Shown: one piece after another, positions 25,908-36,213 of the stretch
Layout: each line of letters opens with the position of its first letter
Numbering within the stretch: the first letter of the stretch is position 1
Notes under the pieces: model-generated
Seen by the model: the letters and a program-made list of their open reading frames with translations, nothing else
The model's database searches: none
What the model was told of the DNA's origin: nothing
Source: Lachnospiraceae bacterium
GTDB taxonomy: Bacteria > Bacillota > Clostridia > Lachnospirales > Lachnospiraceae
DNA length: 64,000 nucleotides
Reading direction: 5' to 3'
Assembly: GCA_015057405.1 (NCBI GenBank)
Contig: SVEK01000001.1
Location: forward strand, 1 to 64,000
Program-made: the position numbers and the translations under genes

Positions 25908-26666
25908 CTAATGTTTTATTCGTTTTCTCTGTTCCTCAAAAATATATCTCACAAGTCTTTCACGTATTTTGCTATTAAGGCTGATAAACTCAGCTCTTAT
26001 ATCGTACTGAGATATCGTACCGGAAAAATCTTTAGTACTTCTTATAACCCTGGCACGTACCTGAGCTATATTTCCATCCACATCATATAAAAAAGGTATT
26101 TTTATAATTATGATAGATTCCGGTTCGTAGTCAACACGGCTTTTAAACCTGATCCCACCGCCACTTATATCTACAACCGAATCTTTTACCCATTCGATTT
26201 TGATTGAATTATATTTATCAATTACCGTCTGTTTCTCTTCTTCATCAGTAAATCTGTTATTATCGATCAATTGTTTTAATTCATATTCTTCCGAAGTCTC
26301 AATTCTATGAAGGACTTCAAAATCACACAGAAGTCGAAAATATTGTCTCCGTTGAAGTTTTTCAAGCTTACCTGATAACTGCACATCAATCACATAAAGA
26401 TTACTCTCTTTATATCGTTTTATTATTTTTGATGTACACTGAAACAAACCATTAGATGTGTATATAACAATTCTATAAATATCACCAATCTCAAGAGGGA
26501 CTATTACATTTTTTTCAATCGGCATCGAAAGCTTTGCCACTTTGTTTTTTATATCAAAGTCAAGCAATTGGCTAAGATATTGCCTTGGTTTGGTTTTATT
26601 ACCGGCAGAATCTTTTACTCTAAGCATATTAATTTTATTGCCAATTTTCAATTCTTTAAAATCCAT
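25908..26666 (-). CDS. PilZ-domain c-di-GMP-binding flagellar brake (YcgR/YpfA-like)
   Basis: A 252-aa protein with an N-terminal YcgR-like beta-barrel (residues about 3-100) and a PilZ domain with both c-di-GMP-binding elements intact: RRQYFR at 106-111 and DISGGG at 166-171. In Bacillus subtilis the equivalent protein (MotI/DgrA) binds c-di-GMP and stops the motor through MotA. A 40-residue charged insert (about 125-160) interrupts the PilZ barrel, which is unusual. It is encoded between flhG and cheB, 14 nt after flhG. GGGAGG precedes the ATG. Confidence 0.87.
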   Translation of the reverse strand: MDFKELKIGNKINMLRVKDSAGNKTKPRQYLSQLLDFDIKNKVAKLSMPIEKNVIVPLEIGDIYRIVIYTSNGLFQCTSKIIKRYKESNLYVIDVQLSGKLEKLQRRQYFRLLCDFEVLHRIETSEEYELKQLIDNNRFTDEEEKQTVIDKYNSIKIEWVKDSVVDISGGGIRFKSRVDYEPESIIIIKIPFLYDVDGNIAQVRARVIRSTKDFSGTISQYDIRAEFISLNSKIRERLVRYIFEEQRKRIKH

Positions 26667-26680
26667 GACATCCTCCCGGT

Positions 26681-27568
26681 TTAGTTTTTAGTTCTTAAAC
26701 GAATAACATTCGAAAACAAGGTCTTAATACCTTTTGGTTTTACAAAATTAATATCACCGTCAGTATAAGACAGTAACATTGCCATATCCCGAAAAGCTTT
26801 AGATGAAGGTGATGTCGGATATTCCAACGAAACCGGTGACTGTTTCATTACAGACATCTGGCATTTTTCATCATATGAAATCATTCCAATAAGTTCTATG
26901 TCTATCCCAAGAAACTTCTTAACAACAACGCTTAATTTTTCAAAAAGCTCAACACCCTCTTCGTGTTTACGAACTCGATTACCAATCATTTTAATATTAA
27001 TGTCATTAGGATTAAATCCGGGTTTTCTCTTTAATGTTTTTAGAAGAGAATAAGCATCTGTAATAGATGTAGGCTCCGGTGTTGCAACTACTAATACTTC
27101 AGAACTGGCTACAACAAACTCCATAACAGTATCAGAAATTCCCGCTCCGGTATCAATTATTACAACATCAGCCATCTTATCAAGTTCATATAAATGCTTA
27201 ACAAATGACTCTATTTGATTAGCTTTCATGTTAGCAAGTTCACGAATGCCTGAACCACCTGACAAAAAACCAATACCTTCCGGGCCGGCTGTAATTACAT
27301 CTTTTAAAGGCATTCCTTTTAACATAACATCAGCGAGAGTGTACTGTGGTCTTATGCCAAGCATTACTTCAATATTAGCAAGTCCAAAATCAGCATCAAG
27401 AATTATAACTCTATTGCCAAGTCTTGCAAGCTGTAAAGCCAAATTAACCGTAACAGTTGTTTTACCAACTCCACCTTTTCCGCTGGTAACGGTAATAACA
27501 CGGGCAAGGCGTTCTTTCGGTTCTGAATTTTTCTTAATTATATTTCTAAGATTTTCTGCCTGATCCAT
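26681..27568 (-). CDS. flhG: Flagellar number regulator FlhG (MinD-like ATPase)
   Basis: A 295-aa ParA/MinD-type ATPase with the deviant P-loop [20 protein letters not shown] at about 26-45, switch I region [16 protein letters not shown] and [11 protein letters not shown]. The N-terminal basic/Gln stretch ([12 protein letters not shown]) is the FlhF-activating motif of FlhG. It controls flagellar number and position together with FlhF, whose gene it overlaps by 23 nt. GGAGGT lies in the overlap. Confidence 0.93.
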   Translation of the reverse strand: MDQAENLRNIIKKNSEPKERLARVITVTSGKGGVGKTTVTVNLALQLARLGNRVIILDADFGLANIEVMLGIRPQYTLADVMLKGMPLKDVITAGPEGIGFLSGGSGIRELANMKANQIESFVKHLYELDKMADVVIIDTGAGISDTVMEFVVASSEVLVVATPEPTSITDAYSLLKTLKRKPGFNPNDINIKMIGNRVRKHEEGVELFEKLSVVVKKFLGIDIELIGMISYDEKCQMSVMKQSPVSLEYPTSPSSKAFRDMAMLLSYTDGDINFVKPKGIKTLFSNVIRLRTKN

Positions 27569-28970
27569 ACGCCTTACCTCCTAACATTATTTTTGCAATA
27601 TCCTGTGTGTCAATCTTTGAAAAATCATCCGGCACATTTTGTCCATATGTAATGTATGACAAAGGAGATTTAGTAATTCTACGTAAATTATAAATATTGC
27701 CAATTCCGTTAGTTTCATCCAGTTTAGTAAATATCATTCTGTATTCAGTTATTTTTTTATATGCCTCTGCAACTTCAATTAAATCTTTATATTTGGTTGT
27801 TATGCTGAGAGTAAGATAAACATCTTTATTTGAAACTGAATCAAGAAGTTTTTTCAAATCATTTTGTTGGTCATTATTTAAATGCGACCTTCCGGCCGTA
27901 TCAATCAACACATGATCAAAATCCTTAAACTTAGTCAATGCCTCCTTCAATTCCTCCGGAGAATATACTACACTCAAAGGAATATCAAGTATAGAAGCAT
28001 AGGTAGTTAATTGTTCAACAGCTGCTATACGATACGTATCCGCAGTTATTAAAGCCACCTTACAGTTATGATTAAGTTTCAAATCTGAAACAATCTTTGC
28101 TATAGTGGTTGTCTTTCCAACACCTGTAGGTCCGATAAAAAATGAACAATGCATTTTTCCGTCACTTTTGGTGTTAATAAGCATTGGTTGCCCTAAATTT
28201 AAAATAATCTTTTGATAGACAATTGCTAAAACCCTGTCTATGGTAATGTCAGGTGTAATAAGATCTTTAATTTCTTCTATAAGTTCTTTCGCGTGGGTTG
28301 GAGTTACTTCCGAGTCAATCAACTGCTCGTAAATTAATTTTTTGTAAGAATCAACACGTCTGCTATCATCCGTTGCATCACTGTCATCACTAAAATGCTC
28401 ATCAGATGAACCTTCATCAACTTTCTTTTGCGTATCATTTTTAATTCGCTCATCAATTAAATCTTTTATACTATCCTGAATGTGTGCAATTCTTTTTTCA
28501 AAATCTACCAACTCGTCATTTTTTGATGGCTGTTCAGTTTCTTTTATTTTTGAACGATTATCTTTTGAATCATTATTGTTTATAACATTATCATCTTTTG
28601 AAGCATTATCTTTTGAAACAATATCTTTTTTTCCGGAATTGTTTTTTTCTTCGTTTTTATCTTTTTTGCGGTCTAATTCACCATTGCGCATAGCCTGCTC
28701 AAGGGCATCAAGAGTTTTTGGGTTAGGAGTAAGTGAAACTTTTTCGTCCGCAACGAGATTAACCGTAGAGTTACTGTCATTGGCAGTTCCTGAAGATATA
28801 TTATCATCAACAGCTGCAGTTACCTCAACCTTACATTTCATAAAAATTCTAAAAATTCCCTTTGGACGAATTTCCTTAATATTCATAACAACTGCATTAT
28901 TACCAAGGTCTTCTTTTGCCAGTAAAATTGCAGCCTGTTGTGTATCAGCCAGATATTTTTTTATGACCAT
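27546..28970 (-). CDS. flhF: SRP-type GTPase FlhF
   Basis: A 474-aa GTPase. A B domain of about 55 residues starts [20 protein letters not shown] long charged linker (about 60-205) rich in Lys, Asp, Asn and Ser follows. The NG domain has a P-loop at 280-287 (GPTGVGKT), [21 protein letters not shown] and TKLDE. FlhF places the flagellum and recruits early basal-body parts. The linker is longer than usual and low in complexity. AAAGGGG precedes the ATG. Confidence 0.93.
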   Translation of the reverse strand: MVIKKYLADTQQAAILLAKEDLGNNAVVMNIKEIRPKGIFRIFMKCKVEVTAAVDDNISSGTANDSNSTVNLVADEKVSLTPNPKTLDALEQAMRNGELDRKKDKNEEKNNSGKKDIVSKDNASKDDNVINNNDSKDNRSKIKETEQPSKNDELVDFEKRIAHIQDSIKDLIDERIKNDTQKKVDEGSSDEHFSDDSDATDDSRRVDSYKKLIYEQLIDSEVTPTHAKELIEEIKDLITPDITIDRVLAIVYQKIILNLGQPMLINTKSDGKMHCSFFIGPTGVGKTTTIAKIVSDLKLNHNCKVALITADTYRIAAVEQLTTYASILDIPLSVVYSPEELKEALTKFKDFDHVLIDTAGRSHLNNDQQNDLKKLLDSVSNKDVYLTLSITTKYKDLIEVAEAYKKITEYRMIFTKLDETNGIGNIYNLRRITKSPLSYITYGQNVPDDFSKIDTQDIAKIMLGGKAYGSGRKS

Positions 28971-29028
28971 TTTTTGCTACCCCTTTCCGCCAATATTACC
29001 TAATACTATTATATTATATTCCATTACA

Positions 29029-31074
29029 CTATGCAATATCTGTAGTAACCATTCCGACAGACTGCAACTCCACATCAGATTCAATTTCGTTATACGAAAT
29101 AATGATCATTTCCCTAAATTGTTCCTCAGTAAGTTTTCTAAAATACATTCTGACTATCGGCGAAGTTATTATTATCGGATTCTTACCTAAATCTTCAAGT
29201 TTTCCGAGTTCTGTACTCAAGGAATCAAATATTCCTCTTGTGATATCAGGGTCTATTGCAAGATACGAACCTTGTTCAGTCTGTTTAACAGAATCCATGA
29301 TTTTTTGTTCTATTTTAGGATCAAGTGTAATAACACTTGTCATTTCATTTTTCGAGAAAAACTTATTGGATATAGCTCTCTTAAGACTCTGTCTTGCGTA
29401 CTCGGTTAATACGTCAGTATCTCTTGTTGTTGCTGCATAATCTGCAATTGTTTCAAATATGGTAACAAGGTCTCTTATGGAAACACCTTCATTTAACAGA
29501 TTCTGAAGTATTTTTTGAATTTCGCCTACACTAAGAAGTTTAGGAACAAGCTCTGTAATAAGTGTCGCATTAGCTTCCTGAACATTATTAATAAGATTCT
29601 GAACATCCTGCCTTGTAAGAAGCTCTCCAAGATGGGTTCTTATAACTTCTGTTAAATGAGTTGCAATAATTGAAGGCGGATCAACAACAGTATATCCAAG
29701 AGATTCTGCACGTTCTCTCTGACTTTCCGTAATCCATAATGCCGGCAAATGAAATGATGGTTCAAATGTCGGTATACCTGAAATTTCTTCTTCCACATAC
29801 CCCGGGCTCATAGCCATATAATGGTCAAATAATATTTCGCCATCACTTACGGGTACTCCTTTAATTTTAATTACATATTGGTTAGGATTAAGCTGGATAT
29901 TATCTCTAAGACGAATCATCGGAACAACACAACCAAGTTCAAGAGCAATCTGACGCCTTATCATAACAACTCTGTCTAATAAATCTCCTCCCTGATTAAC
30001 ATCAGCTAACGGTATAATTCCGTAACCAAATTCCAATTCAATTGCATCAACCTGCAATAGAGACGTAACATTTTCCGGACGCCTTATCTCGTCAGCAGAA
30101 GCCTCTTCTTCACTTATTTCATCTTCTATATCAGCAATCTGCATATTGGCTGCCATTTTTCTGCCCACAATTATAAAAAGCACACCGTACATAACAAATA
30201 TGTACCACTGTAGCGGTGTAAGTATCCCCAGTCCAATCAAACTTCCACCAACAATATACATGACTTTAGGTGAACTAAAGAGCTGACCAAGAACAACATC
30301 ACTTATATCAGCTTCTTTTGAAGCCTTTGTAACCAAAAGACCTGTAGCAAGAGATATCATTAGCGAAGGAATCTGACTAACAAGACCATCACCTATAGTT
30401 AATAACGCGTATTTCTCAAGAGCATCATTGAATGTGGCATCTTGTCCGCTTGTCATTCCAAGAACTAAACCACCAACAAAGTTAAGTACTGTTATTATAA
30501 GGCCGGCTGTGGCATCTCCTTTAACGTATTTTGTAGCACCGTCCATGGCACCAAAGAAGGCTGCCTCATCCTGAATCTTTTGTCTTCTTTCTTTAGCCTG
30601 TTCGTCAGTTATTGCTCCTGTATTAAGATCTGCATCAATTGCCATCTGTTTACCCGGCATAGCATCAAGAGTAAATCTGGCAGTTACTTCAGACACTCGT
30701 TCAGAACCTTTATTAATAACTATAAACTGAACAATAATCAAGACAATAAATATAATGGAACCAACAATAAGATTGGAGCCACCTACAAACTGACCAAACA
30801 CTTCAACTACATTTCCTGCATATCCGTTTAGAAGGATATTACGGGTAGAACTTACATTAAGCGACAATCTAAATAATGTGGTCAAAAGCAACAATGTCGG
30901 AAAAATCGACATACTGATTGCTTCCTTTGAAAATAACGCCCCAAATAACACAACCATTGCAATAGAAATATTAATTGCAATAAGGAAATCGAGAATTAAT
31001 GGATTCATGGGAATTATAAGAAATAATATAGGGCATAACACAAAAACACCTATGAGTGTATCTTGTTTTTTCAT
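29029..31074 (-). CDS. flhA: Flagellar export gate protein FlhA
   Basis: A 681-aa protein of standard length. About eight transmembrane segments lie in the first 320 residues, with the conserved FHIPEP-family loop GSERVSEVTARFTLDAMPGK and QMAIDADLNTG; a large cytosolic domain follows. FlhA forms the nonameric export ring of the type III apparatus. AAAAAAGGAGG is well placed for the ATG at 31074; the TTG at 31098 lies upstream of it and is rejected. It lies 128 nt after flhB. Confidence 0.96.
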   Translation of the reverse strand: MKKQDTLIGVFVLCPILFLIIPMNPLILDFLIAINISIAMVVLFGALFSKEAISMSIFPTLLLLTTLFRLSLNVSSTRNILLNGYAGNVVEVFGQFVGGSNLIVGSIIFIVLIIVQFIVINKGSERVSEVTARFTLDAMPGKQMAIDADLNTGAITDEQAKERRQKIQDEAAFFGAMDGATKYVKGDATAGLIITVLNFVGGLVLGMTSGQDATFNDALEKYALLTIGDGLVSQIPSLMISLATGLLVTKASKEADISDVVLGQLFSSPKVMYIVGGSLIGLGILTPLQWYIFVMYGVLFIIVGRKMAANMQIADIEDEISEEEASADEIRRPENVTSLLQVDAIELEFGYGIIPLADVNQGGDLLDRVVMIRRQIALELGCVVPMIRLRDNIQLNPNQYVIKIKGVPVSDGEILFDHYMAMSPGYVEEEISGIPTFEPSFHLPALWITESQRERAESLGYTVVDPPSIIATHLTEVIRTHLGELLTRQDVQNLINNVQEANATLITELVPKLLSVGEIQKILQNLLNEGVSIRDLVTIFETIADYAATTRDTDVLTEYARQSLKRAISNKFFSKNEMTSVITLDPKIEQKIMDSVKQTEQGSYLAIDPDITRGIFDSLSTELGKLEDLGKNPIIITSPIVRMYFRKLTEEQFREMIIISYNEIESDVELQSVGMVTTDIA

Positions 31075-31201
31075 TTCACGACCTCCTTTTTTAATCAAAT
31101 ATATTTTTATCGATAATTACCCGGTAATAACCCAGGGCACCTAAGCTTCACAAATCATTCAACATAAATAGTTTTTATCATTCACAAAAACAAATTATGC
31201 T

Positions 31202-32329
31202 TTACGCAATTCCCTTCAAACCAAATACAAAAGCAAGTACTTCCGCAACCATTTGATACAATTCCGGCGGAATCTGTTCATCCAAATCAACGTTATAATA
31301 CAACATCCTTGCTAATGGCTTGTTTTCAACAATCTCTATATTATATTGTCTTGCATTTTCTTTTATTTTTTCAGCAAGATAATCCGCTCCCTTTGCTATA
31401 ACAACAGGCGCTTCGTCATGTTCTCTGTCATACCTTAAAGCAACGGCAAGATGCGTAGGGTTTGTAATAACAACGTCTGCCTGCGGAATCTTTTGCATCA
31501 TTCTTCTTTGGGAAGCCTGCATCATCCTTTGCTTAATCTGTCCCTTAACTTTAGGATCACCTTCTGCATTTTTATATTCATCTTTAACTTCCTGCTTTGA
31601 CATACGCATATCTTTCTTAAACTTAAACTTTTGATAGATAAAATCAATAGCAGAAATTATAAGGAAAATAAGACTTATCTTAATCCCAAGGCCAATTACC
31701 AAGTCACCTATAACCCCAACTGCAGATATCAAATCTATTCTGTATAATTCAAAGATAAGCCCCCACTGATCAAAGAGTTCATCAATAATCACATACATCA
31801 TAATAACAATCTTTACAACAGACAATATAAGCTGAAAAACTTTATCTTTCGATATGAGTCTCTTAAATCCACTAATCGGATTAAGACTGCTAAACTTCGG
31901 TTTCATCGGCTTTGCGGTTATTTTCCATTTTATCTGAAGTGAATTAGAAAAAAAAGCAATTATCATTACACATAACATCAACGGTCCCGCTATGACTATC
32001 ACTTCTGTAAAACCATATTTCAACAACGAAAGTGCTGTATTAGTATTAAACTCATCATTGGTATACGCAGACATATTACCAAAACTAAATTCATACACCT
32101 TCATAATCGATTGTCCAATATATGCAGCAGTAAACTTAAACACAACAAACATTGTCAATAAAGTTAACGCAACAGGAATATCTTTACTCTTAGCAACTTT
32201 TCCGTCTTCTCTGGCTTTATCAAGTTTTTTAGGCGTTGCTTCCTCGGTTTTTTCTCCTCCTTCATCATTCGCAAAAAACTGAAGGTTATATCTTAGAGGC
32301 AGTTTGTTTGAATAATATTCTGTATTCAT
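31202..32329 (-). CDS. flhB: Flagellar export switch protein FlhB
   Basis: A 375-aa protein with the FlhB N-terminal motif GEKTEEATPKKLDKAREDG, four transmembrane helices, and the autocleavage site NPTH with Asn 290. Cleavage there switches export from hook to filament substrates in concert with FliK. It starts with a 20-residue hydrophilic extension ahead of the usual beginning. GGAGGTG precedes the ATG; it is 15 nt after fliR. Confidence 0.95.
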   Translation of the reverse strand: MNTEYYSNKLPLRYNLQFFANDEGGEKTEEATPKKLDKAREDGKVAKSKDIPVALTLLTMFVVFKFTAAYIGQSIMKVYEFSFGNMSAYTNDEFNTNTALSLLKYGFTEVIVIAGPLMLCVMIIAFFSNSLQIKWKITAKPMKPKFSSLNPISGFKRLISKDKVFQLILSVVKIVIMMYVIIDELFDQWGLIFELYRIDLISAVGVIGDLVIGLGIKISLIFLIISAIDFIYQKFKFKKDMRMSKQEVKDEYKNAEGDPKVKGQIKQRMMQASQRRMMQKIPQADVVITNPTHLAVALRYDREHDEAPVVIAKGADYLAEKIKENARQYNIEIVENKPLARMLYYNVDLDEQIPPELYQMVAEVLAFVFGLKGIA

Positions 32330-32344
32330 AATTCACCTCCATAA

Positions 32345-33115
32345 TCAGGGTGCCAATGCTTTAACAAATAATGATAAATATTCTTTCATCAAATCAAATA
32401 TGTAATCTGCTACCATCGGCAAAGTAGACGCGATTAATACTAAGACTACCAATCCGGCAAAAACTTTAAGCTGCATACCAACAACAAACATATTCATCTG
32501 AGGAGCAATTCTTGCCAAAACCCCCAATACAACGTTGGTAATCAGCATCATCCCAAAAATAGGAAGAATAATTCTAAAGCCAACAACAAAAAAATCAAAC
32601 ATAAAACTTTGCATGATTTCAAACAAGCCCCTATGAAATATAGTCTCTCCTATAGGCACAAAATTAAATGTGTCAACAATTGCTCTTATCAAATAATAAT
32701 GCATATTTGATACAATTAACAAAAGTGATACTACTTGTGTATATAACGCTCCGGTTATAGATGTTTGTAATTTCGTAGCCGGATCCATCATATTAGCCAT
32801 GGACAAACCAATTTCCATATCAATCATTCGTCCCGAATAATTAACTATATATAAACAAGCATTCGTTATAAAACCTAAAATAAGTCCTACAATACTTTCC
32901 TGTAATACCAATATGGCAAATGATATAACACCACCATATGGCGGTAATGTAACTTCTATAGTATTATACACAATCAAAGAAACAAACACACTTAAAAACA
33001 CTTTCACTTTCATAGGTATTCCATGAGTGCTAAACACCGGTGCAGAGAAAATAAAAGCGCTTATTCTAACAATTATTAACAAATAACATTCAATATTCTC
33101 AATTGTAATATTCAT
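32345..33115 (-). CDS. fliR: Flagellar export protein FliR
   Basis: A 256-aa polytopic protein with six hydrophobic segments and the family stretch GLILGFITNACLYIVNYSGRMIDME split around residue 85. It joins FliP and FliQ in the export gate core. Start context is weak (TGATGTTGG), and translation may be coupled to fliQ, 12 nt upstream. Length agrees with the 250-260 aa of the family. Confidence 0.93.
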   Translation of the reverse strand: MNITIENIECYLLIIVRISAFIFSAPVFSTHGIPMKVKVFLSVFVSLIVYNTIEVTLPPYGGVISFAILVLQESIVGLILGFITNACLYIVNYSGRMIDMEIGLSMANMMDPATKLQTSITGALYTQVVSLLLIVSNMHYYLIRAIVDTFNFVPIGETIFHRGLFEIMQSFMFDFFVVGFRIILPIFGMMLITNVVLGVLARIAPQMNMFVVGMQLKVFAGLVVLVLIASTLPMVADYIFDLMKEYLSLFVKALAP

Positions 33116-33127
33116 CCAACATCACAT

Positions 33128-33400
33128 CTATCCAATTAGTTCCGGAAACATGGCACACAAACTCTGAAAAAATTCAACAACATTATTTATAATCCATCCA
33201 CCGGCTAATATTAAAACAATAAAAATACCAATAAGCTTAGGCACAAATGTTAACGTTTGTTCCTGAATGGAAGTAACTGTTTGAAAAATACTGATAATCA
33301 ATCCAACCAAAAGAGAAACAATCAACATAGGCGCAGCTGATTTAATAATACACCAAAGCATGTCCCGGGCTATATCTACAACAATATCCTCTGTCAACAT
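33128..33400 (-). CDS. fliQ: Flagellar export protein FliQ
   Basis: A 90-aa protein with two transmembrane helices, beginning MLTEDIVVDIARDMLWC and containing SLLVGLIISIFQTVTSIQEQ then TLTFVPKL, the FliQ signature. GAGGTGAT is spaced for the ATG at 33400, which gives the usual FliQ length of about 90; the upstream TTG at 33418 is not supported. It is part of the fliOPQR set. Confidence 0.94.
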   Translation of the reverse strand: MLTEDIVVDIARDMLWCIIKSAAPMLIVSLLVGLIISIFQTVTSIQEQTLTFVPKLIGIFIVLILAGGWIINNVVEFFQSLCAMFPELIG

Positions 33401-33420
33401 ACATATCACCTCATACAACG

Positions 33421-34254
33421 TTAATAAAATGTTCTAACAAGTTGTCCAATCACAAGATTCCATCCATCAGCCAGTACAAATAATAAAATCTTAAAAGGCA
33501 TAGATATCGTCGTTGGTGGTAACATCATCATACCCATAGACATAAGTGTTGACGCCACAATCATATCTATTACAATAAATGGTAAATAAATCAAAAATCC
33601 CATTATCATGGCTTTTCTCAGTTCACTTATCATAAAAGCAGGAATAAGTGTACTGGTTGGAATTTCTTTATAATCTTCAATTGCCTCTGTATTGTTCGAT
33701 ATATCAAGAAAAAGTTTGATATCTTTTCTGTTTGTCTGCGAGAACATAAACTCTCTGATAGGCTCTACTCCTTTTTCAAGGGCTTCTTCCTGAGTGATCT
33801 GTCCGGCCTCAAAAGGCTGAATTGCATTAGTATTTATCGCTGAAATTGTTGGCGACATAATAAAAAAGGTCAAAAACAAAGCAAGTCCAATCAAAACCTG
33901 ATTAGGCGGAGTATTCTGCAAGCCCAGCGCAGTTCTGGAAAAATTAAGAACAATTATAATTCTGGTAAATGAAGTTACCATAAGAATAATAGAAGGAGCT
34001 ATTGTAAGAACCGTTAACACAAGCAAAATCCTCAAAGTTGAGGATAATGATGTGCTACCTGAATTAGAGGTTATATTAAGATTGAAGTTTCCGGGATCTT
34101 CCGGAACCATCTCGCTTTGTCCGATTTCATCAACTTCAGTCGCCGAAACATAACTTGATTTCATTATACCACAAAAAAAGGTTAATGAACCAATCACCAA
34201 AATAAGACATAAAATGTGAAGAAACTTTCTAAGTCTTATATTATGTATGTTCAT
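33421..34254 (-). CDS. fliP: Flagellar export protein FliP
   Basis: A 277-aa protein with an N-terminal signal-like helix (about 9-32), then the FliP core: RIIIVLNFSRTALGLQNTPP near residue 105, four membrane segments and the C-terminal MLPPTTISMPFKILLFVLAD then GWNLVIGQLVRTFY. It forms the pentameric gate. The N-terminal extracytoplasmic extension (about 33-75) is longer than in E. coli. It follows fliO by 13 nt. Confidence 0.95.
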   Translation of the reverse strand: MNIHNIRLRKFLHILCLILVIGSLTFFCGIMKSSYVSATEVDEIGQSEMVPEDPGNFNLNITSNSGSTSLSSTLRILLVLTVLTIAPSIILMVTSFTRIIIVLNFSRTALGLQNTPPNQVLIGLALFLTFFIMSPTISAINTNAIQPFEAGQITQEEALEKGVEPIREFMFSQTNRKDIKLFLDISNNTEAIEDYKEIPTSTLIPAFMISELRKAMIMGFLIYLPFIVIDMIVASTLMSMGMMMLPPTTISMPFKILLFVLADGWNLVIGQLVRTFY

Positions 34255-34267
34255 GATTTACCAACCT

Positions 34268-34627
34268 TTACTTTGTTTTTCTTATATTTTTAAATATGTC
34301 TGAAAAACTCGGAACCTCATTCGAAGAATTATCACTAAGCTCCAATTCATCCTCAGTAAGTTCAGCAAGTATACAAACACTATCCTTACATACAGATATA
34401 ACCAGATACTTATCTTTTCCAACTTTGACAATCTGAATATATTTCGTTTGAGATAAACGAAATGTTTCTATAACTTTAATATTACTCGCCTGACTCTGCG
34501 CAATTGAATATTTTCCAATAAAACGAGTGCAATAATAAGTTGCAACTAATATTAGAATAAAAACAACGACTAAACCTAATAATTGCAATACATTCTCAAA
34601 AGTTGAAGTAATAAGAATCTGCATCAT
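34268..34627 (-). CDS. fliO: Flagellar biosynthesis protein FliO
   Basis: A 119-aa protein with one transmembrane helix (about 12-34) and the FliO-like cytosolic segment IKVIETFRLSQTKYIQIVKV followed by GKDKYLVISV. FliO assists FliP assembly. In Bacillus subtilis the equivalent gene is called fliZ and sits, as here, between cheY and fliP. The start may be either of two adjacent ATGs. Confidence 0.87.
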   Translation of the reverse strand: MMQILITSTFENVLQLLGLVVVFILILVATYYCTRFIGKYSIAQSQASNIKVIETFRLSQTKYIQIVKVGKDKYLVISVCKDSVCILAELTEDELELSDNSSNEVPSFSDIFKNIRKTK

Positions 34628-34634
34628 AACACTA

Positions 34635-34997
34635 TCAACCTACTGCTTTTTTAACAGCCTCGAGTACTCTATCCTGATTGAAAGGTTTTACAATAAAGTC
34701 TCTGGCACCTGATTGAATTGATTCAATAACCATTGCCTGCTGACCCATTGCTGAACACATAATAATGTTAGCAGCTGCATCAACTTGTTTAATTTTCTTA
34801 AGAGCCTGTATACCGTCCATCTCAGGCATGGTAATATCCATCATTACCAAATCAGGTTTTGTCTCAGTATACTTTTCAACAGCTTTAAGACCATTCTCTG
34901 CTTCTGCAGCAATTTCATATCCATTCTTTGTAAGGATATCCTTAATCATCATTCTCATGAATGCCGCATCATCACAAATCAAAATTCTTTTAGCCAT
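34635..34997 (-). CDS. cheY: Chemotaxis response regulator CheY
   Basis: A 120-aa single receiver domain with the acidic pair DD at 9-10, phosphoacceptor Asp 54 in LVMMDITMPEMDG, a Thr/Ser-type switch residue in IIMCSAMGQQ and Lys in FIVKPFNQ. It carries the signal from CheA to the motor switch FliM/FliY. GAGAGGA precedes the ATG. A 65-nt gap separates it from fliY. Confidence 0.95.
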   Translation of the reverse strand: MAKRILICDDAAFMRMMIKDILTKNGYEIAAEAENGLKAVEKYTETKPDLVMMDITMPEMDGIQALKKIKQVDAAANIIMCSAMGQQAMVIESIQSGARDFIVKPFNQDRVLEAVKKAVG

Positions 34998-35062
34998 AAT
35001 TTTCCTCTCCTATTCAAATTAAATTCTCATATATGAGTATTATAACATACTTTTACAGAAAA

Positions 35063-36205
35063 TCATACATTTTTAATAATTTCTGTTATCCTAATTCCAA
35101 AACTTTCCTCAATAACAACAACTTCGCCTTTTGCAACAAGTTTTCCATTAACCAATACATCTACAGGTTCACCGGCAAGCTTGTTTAATTCAATAATAGT
35201 TCCCGGTGAAAACTCAAGAATCTCTTTGATTGATTTGTTGGCTCGTCCCAACTCAACGGTTACTTCGAGAGGAACATCCATTATCAAATCCATGTTTTCC
35301 GGTTGGATAAAATTATTAGCAACAGGTGCAAAATTTTGAAAAGCTACCGGTTGTACATTAGGTTGTTGCTGTTGCTGCTGATAACCGCCATTAAACGGTT
35401 GTACCTCTGCATTCTGTGAAACCGCCGGTTCCAAAGAAGCATTCTGCGAAGATGTTGACGACTGGCTGTCACTACCGGAAATATTTGTATTATCAGCGGT
35501 AGATGTCTCACCGGCAGTTACTTCTTTAAGGCTCTCATACATTTCCCTTGCAAAAGATACCGGAAACATCTGCATAATCTCACTATTAACAAGCGTTCCG
35601 ATTTCCATTTTGAAAGAAACCTTAACCAAAGTTTCATTGGACAATACCCGCATTTCTTCTGACAAAGAAGCCAGATCAACACTGTATTGTTCAGCAACAG
35701 GTGTACTAATATCTATTTTTTTGTTTAACATTGACGAAAGCGATGTGGAAGACGAACCCATCATCTGGTTCATCGCTTCACCAATAGCACTAAGATGCAT
35801 GTCAGACAACTCACTGTTCACATCAGTACCATCGTTACCCATCATCAAATCAGTAATAATCTTAACATCTTCATCCTTTAACAAAAGAACATTACTTCCG
35901 TCAAGACCTTCTTTATATGATATATGAATAAACACACACGGTTTTTCATATGATGATGCCACCTCTTCTATTGTCGAATACGAAATCTGCGGTGTTGTTA
36001 TATTAACAACATTATTAACCAACATTGACAATGTTGTTGCAGCAGTACCCATACTTATATTTGAAATTTCTCCAACAGCATCCTTTTCTTCATCGGTCAA
36101 TAATTCCACCTGACCATCATTTTCACTAGTCGAAGTATCAGATCCCGTAACGGACATTTCACCTAACAGGGCATTAATTTCTTCCTGCGATAACATTCCA
36201 TCCAT
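35063..36205 (-). CDS. fliY: Flagellar switch protein FliY (CheC-like phosphatase fused to FliN)
   Basis: A 380-aa protein. It begins with the CheY-binding peptide MLSQEEINALL, then a CheC-like domain with two E-x-x-N motifs (AVGEISNISMG near 41; AIGEAMNQMMG near 147), a Ser/Gln-rich linker (about 235-300) and a FliN domain ending GKLVAKGEVVVIEESFGIRI. It serves as switch complex component and CheY-P phosphatase. The ribosome-binding site GGGAGGAG lies in the fliM 3' end, 8 nt away. Confidence 0.95.
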   Translation of the reverse strand: MDGMLSQEEINALLGEMSVTGSDTSTSENDGQVELLTDEEKDAVGEISNISMGTAATTLSMLVNNVVNITTPQISYSTIEEVASSYEKPCVFIHISYKEGLDGSNVLLLKDEDVKIITDLMMGNDGTDVNSELSDMHLSAIGEAMNQMMGSSSTSLSSMLNKKIDISTPVAEQYSVDLASLSEEMRVLSNETLVKVSFKMEIGTLVNSEIMQMFPVSFAREMYESLKEVTAGETSTADNTNISGSDSQSSTSSQNASLEPAVSQNAEVQPFNGGYQQQQQQPNVQPVAFQNFAPVANNFIQPENMDLIMDVPLEVTVELGRANKSIKEILEFSPGTIIELNKLAGEPVDVLVNGKLVAKGEVVVIEESFGIRITEIIKNV

Positions 36206-36213
36206 AAGTTTCT

